Made by a program: the position numbers and the translations under genes. The notes beneath the pieces were generated by a model. That model was not told the origin of the DNA and searched no databases. It saw nothing but the letters and a program-made list of their open reading frames with translations. This document shows positions 62,682 through 64,000 of a stretch of 64,000 bases of DNA, in pieces. Numbering within the stretch: the first letter of the stretch is position 1; each line of letters starts with the position of its first letter. The stretch comes from Sagittula salina (GTDB lineage Bacteria; Pseudomonadota; Alphaproteobacteria; Rhodobacterales; Rhodobacteraceae): contig NZ_JAGISH010000008.1 of NCBI RefSeq assembly GCF_017813235.1, positions 1 to 64,000 on the forward strand, written 5' to 3'.

Positions 62682-63610
62682 AGCGCCCTCAGGATCTGGC
62701 GAGCCGCCGCGCAATCGGCGTCCATCTGGGCTATCAGCGCGTCGAGGCTGTCGAATCTCGCTTCCGGACGCAGGTATTCCACCAGCCCGACCGACAGCGT
62801 CGCGCCATAGAGGTCGCCGGTGAAATCGAAGAGGAAGGTTTCGATATTCGGGACCTCCCCGTTGAACATCGGCCGCACTCCGACTGAAGCCGCACCGTGA
62901 TAGCTACCCTTGTGCGGGCCGTCGCGGACGTCTACCAGCACGGCGTAGACGCCAAAGCGCGGCGGGTGCAGCCCGTCGATGGACATGTTGGCAGTTGGAT
63001 AGCCCAGTTCGCGGCCGCGTTGCTCGCCGCCGATCACCGCGCCCTCGATCCGGTGCCAGTGGCCCAGCAATTGCGCCGCGTCGCGCGGACGGCCGTCGGA
63101 CAGCGCCTCGCGGATGGCGGTGGAAGAGACGATCAGCCCGTCAGTCTGCATCAGCTCTGCCACGGTGACGCCAAAGCCCATCTCCGCGCCGAAGCGCTTG
63201 AGGTCGTCCACGGTTCCGGCGCGCCCCTTGCCAAAGCAGAAGTCGGCGCCGACCACCACGTTGACCAGCCCCAGCCCGTCGCGGATCACACGTTCGGCGA
63301 ATTCGCACGGCGCAAGGCCAGCCAGCGCGGTGTTGAAATTCAATTGATAAAGCAGATCGACACCCAGCTTCTCCAGTCGCGCGGCGCGCGCCTCGGCGCT
63401 CATGAGCCGAAAGGCGGGCGCGTTCTTGGCAAAGAATTCGCGCGGGTGCGGTTCGAATGTCATTACCCCCAGACGCGCCTCGGGCACGGCCCGTCGCGCG
63501 AGGTCGATCACCGCCTGATGGCCCTTGTGTACGCCGTCGAAATTCCCGATCGCCGCGCTGGCGCCACGGTCTTCGGGTCTTGTGTACTGGTAGTCTCTGA
63601 CGATCCGCAT
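62678..63610 (-). CDS. ribF: Bifunctional riboflavin kinase/FAD synthetase
   Basis: Makes FMN and FAD from riboflavin. It has 310 aa. The N-terminal FAD synthetase has GNFDGVHKGH (22-31) and the later SSTAIREAL. The C-terminal riboflavin-kinase domain begins near 185 with GELGYPTANM-like RGRELGYPTAN. ATG 63610 is the start (MRIVRDYQYT). It overlaps and drives the YcgN-family gene. Confidence 0.96.
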   Translation of the reverse strand: MRIVRDYQYTRPEDRGASAAIGNFDGVHKGHQAVIDLARRAVPEARLGVMTFEPHPREFFAKNAPAFRLMSAEARAARLEKLGVDLLYQLNFNTALAGLAPCEFAERVIRDGLGLVNVVVGADFCFGKGRAGTVDDLKRFGAEMGFGVTVAELMQTDGLIVSSTAIREALSDGRPRDAAQLLGHWHRIEGAVIGGEQRGRELGYPTANMSIDGLHPPRFGVYAVLVDVRDGPHKGSYHGAASVGVRPMFNGEVPNIETFLFDFTGDLYGATLSVGLVEYLRPEARFDSLDALIAQMDADCAAARQILRAL

Positions 63611-63764
63611 GGCCCCGCAGGTAGTGCATTTCCGGGGCGAAGGGAATGCCCCTTTCTCCGGTTGCAAGGGCTTATGGACCGGGTGGCGGCGGCCCGCTCC
63701 GGCTATGGTTTGCGGCGCTCGGCCAAGGTCGCGAAATCCCGGGCGGCGGTGCCGGCCGCGCCGG

Positions 63765-63840
63765 GGAGGGGGGCGCTGCCCCCCGCTCCTGCGGAGCCCC
63801 CCTGCGGTATTTGGGAACCGAAGAACACATAGGGAGGCTC
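63765..63840 (+). repeat. Dispersed intergenic element, copy 11
   Basis: ggggggcgctgcccccc hairpin, gctcctgcggagc hairpin, then cccctgcggtatttggg and aaccgaagaacacatagg. It lies in the gap between ribF (5' side) and the partial gene at the right edge. No gene seen in 63611-63927. Confidence 0.6.
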
Positions 63841-63927
63841 CATGGTTCTTCGGTTTGCCAATACGCCGGGGAGGTGGCCGCAGGTCAACGCGAGCAGCGC
63901 GCCTCTATTGCGCGCCCCCGCACCCGT

Positions 63928-64000
63928 TCAGGCAAGCGCGGCGGCGATCCGCGCCACGCCGTTGGCGATGCGCTCGGACGGAATGGAGCTATAGCCCAGC
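63928..64000 (-). CDS. C-terminal fragment of a gene running off the right edge
   Basis: The last 23 codons before a TGA (63930-63928) on the minus strand read LGYSSIPSERIANG and VARIAAALA. This 'GYSSI-x-x-x-RI-x-x-G-x-x-R-x-A' ending is typical of MocR-type or related PLP-aminotransferase C-termini, but too short for certainty. The rest lies outside the window. Confidence 0.5.
   Translation of the reverse strand, partial: LGYSSIPSERIANGVARIAAALA

Noticed and set aside
1..64000. CRISPR arrays, toxin-antitoxin or restriction systems
   Set aside because: No regularly spaced direct repeats of 25-40 bases were seen, and no small paired toxin-antitoxin or nuclease-methylase genes apart from housekeeping nucleases.

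Overview
The window is GC-rich, densely coded alphaproteobacterial chromosome. Several things point to the Rhodobacteraceae (Roseobacter group): the gene neighbourhoods rpoZ-rsh-DUF2062-pdxJ-acpS-lepB-rnc-era-recO, def-def-def-fmt and amidase-aminotransferase-ftsK-lolA; families typical of that group (DUF1491, DUF2125, PII-AmtB); and a G/C-hairpin intergenic repeat ending in a 'cgaggtattt-gaaccgaagaag' type tail. The genus cannot be fixed from the sequence. Almost everything is core housekeeping. The only sign of a mobile element is the broken 3' end of an IS5-type transposase at the left edge.

Layout. 1-3600: transposase remnant, map, secreted proteins and a histidine-phosphatase-fold protein. 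3800-9100: a class A penicillin-binding protein, glnK-amtB (ammonium sensing and uptake) and bfd-bfr (iron storage) behind a possible RirA-type iron operator. 9500-13600 (minus strand): a FadR-type regulator, pgsA-moaD-moaE, a DUF305 membrane protein and recO. 13750-26500: the long minus-strand block folK, rpoZ, rsh, DUF2062, pdxJ, deaminase, acpS, two lepB genes, rnc, a DMT transporter, era and DUF1491, with a plus-strand secreted lambda-endolysin-like muramidase set between era/DUF1491 and recO. 26600-35900: NYN nuclease, YqaA-like protein, a GT41 (OGT-like) glycosyltransferase, ispH, an FMN-binding protein, two c-type cytochromes, a truncated DUF3429 protein coupled to a methyltransferase, rnhA, a TRIC-like channel and patB. 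36000-38700: three deformylase genes in tandem, overlapping by 4 bases, then fmt. 38800-45200: small membrane proteins, glutathionyl-hydroquinone reductase, a degenerate receiver protein, a lytic transglycosylase, a lipoprotein, a cupin and adenine deaminase. 45400-53700: an enoyl-CoA hydratase/SDR pair, DUF2125, another SDR, a UbiH-type hydroxylase, an amidase and a DapC-like aminotransferase. 53700-64000: ftsK, lolA, an SLT lipoprotein, hspQ, ltaE, a YcgN-family protein and ribF, ending in the C-terminus of another gene.

Functional themes are translation start and maturation (map, three def, fmt), stringent response and RNA processing (rsh, rpoZ, rnc, era), envelope growth and export (PBP, four muralytic enzymes, two LepB, lolA, ftsK, pgsA), and nitrogen and iron homeostasis. 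Translational coupling is common: ATGA, GTGA or TGATG overlaps occur at pgsA/moaD, lepB/rnc, ispH/PPOX, DUF3429/MTase, patB/ORF, def/def/def, SDR/ECH and ribF/YcgN.

I saw no complete new multi-gene defence or secondary-metabolite system. The most notable items are a third deformylase that has lost its metal Cys and catalytic Glu, a stand-alone receiver domain missing key residues and carrying a Cys cluster, a GT41 enzyme without the His residues debated in human OGT, the secreted lambda-lysozyme-like muramidase, and the dispersed intergenic repeat (about 11 copies in 64 kb). No tRNA, rRNA, CRISPR or riboswitch was recognised.
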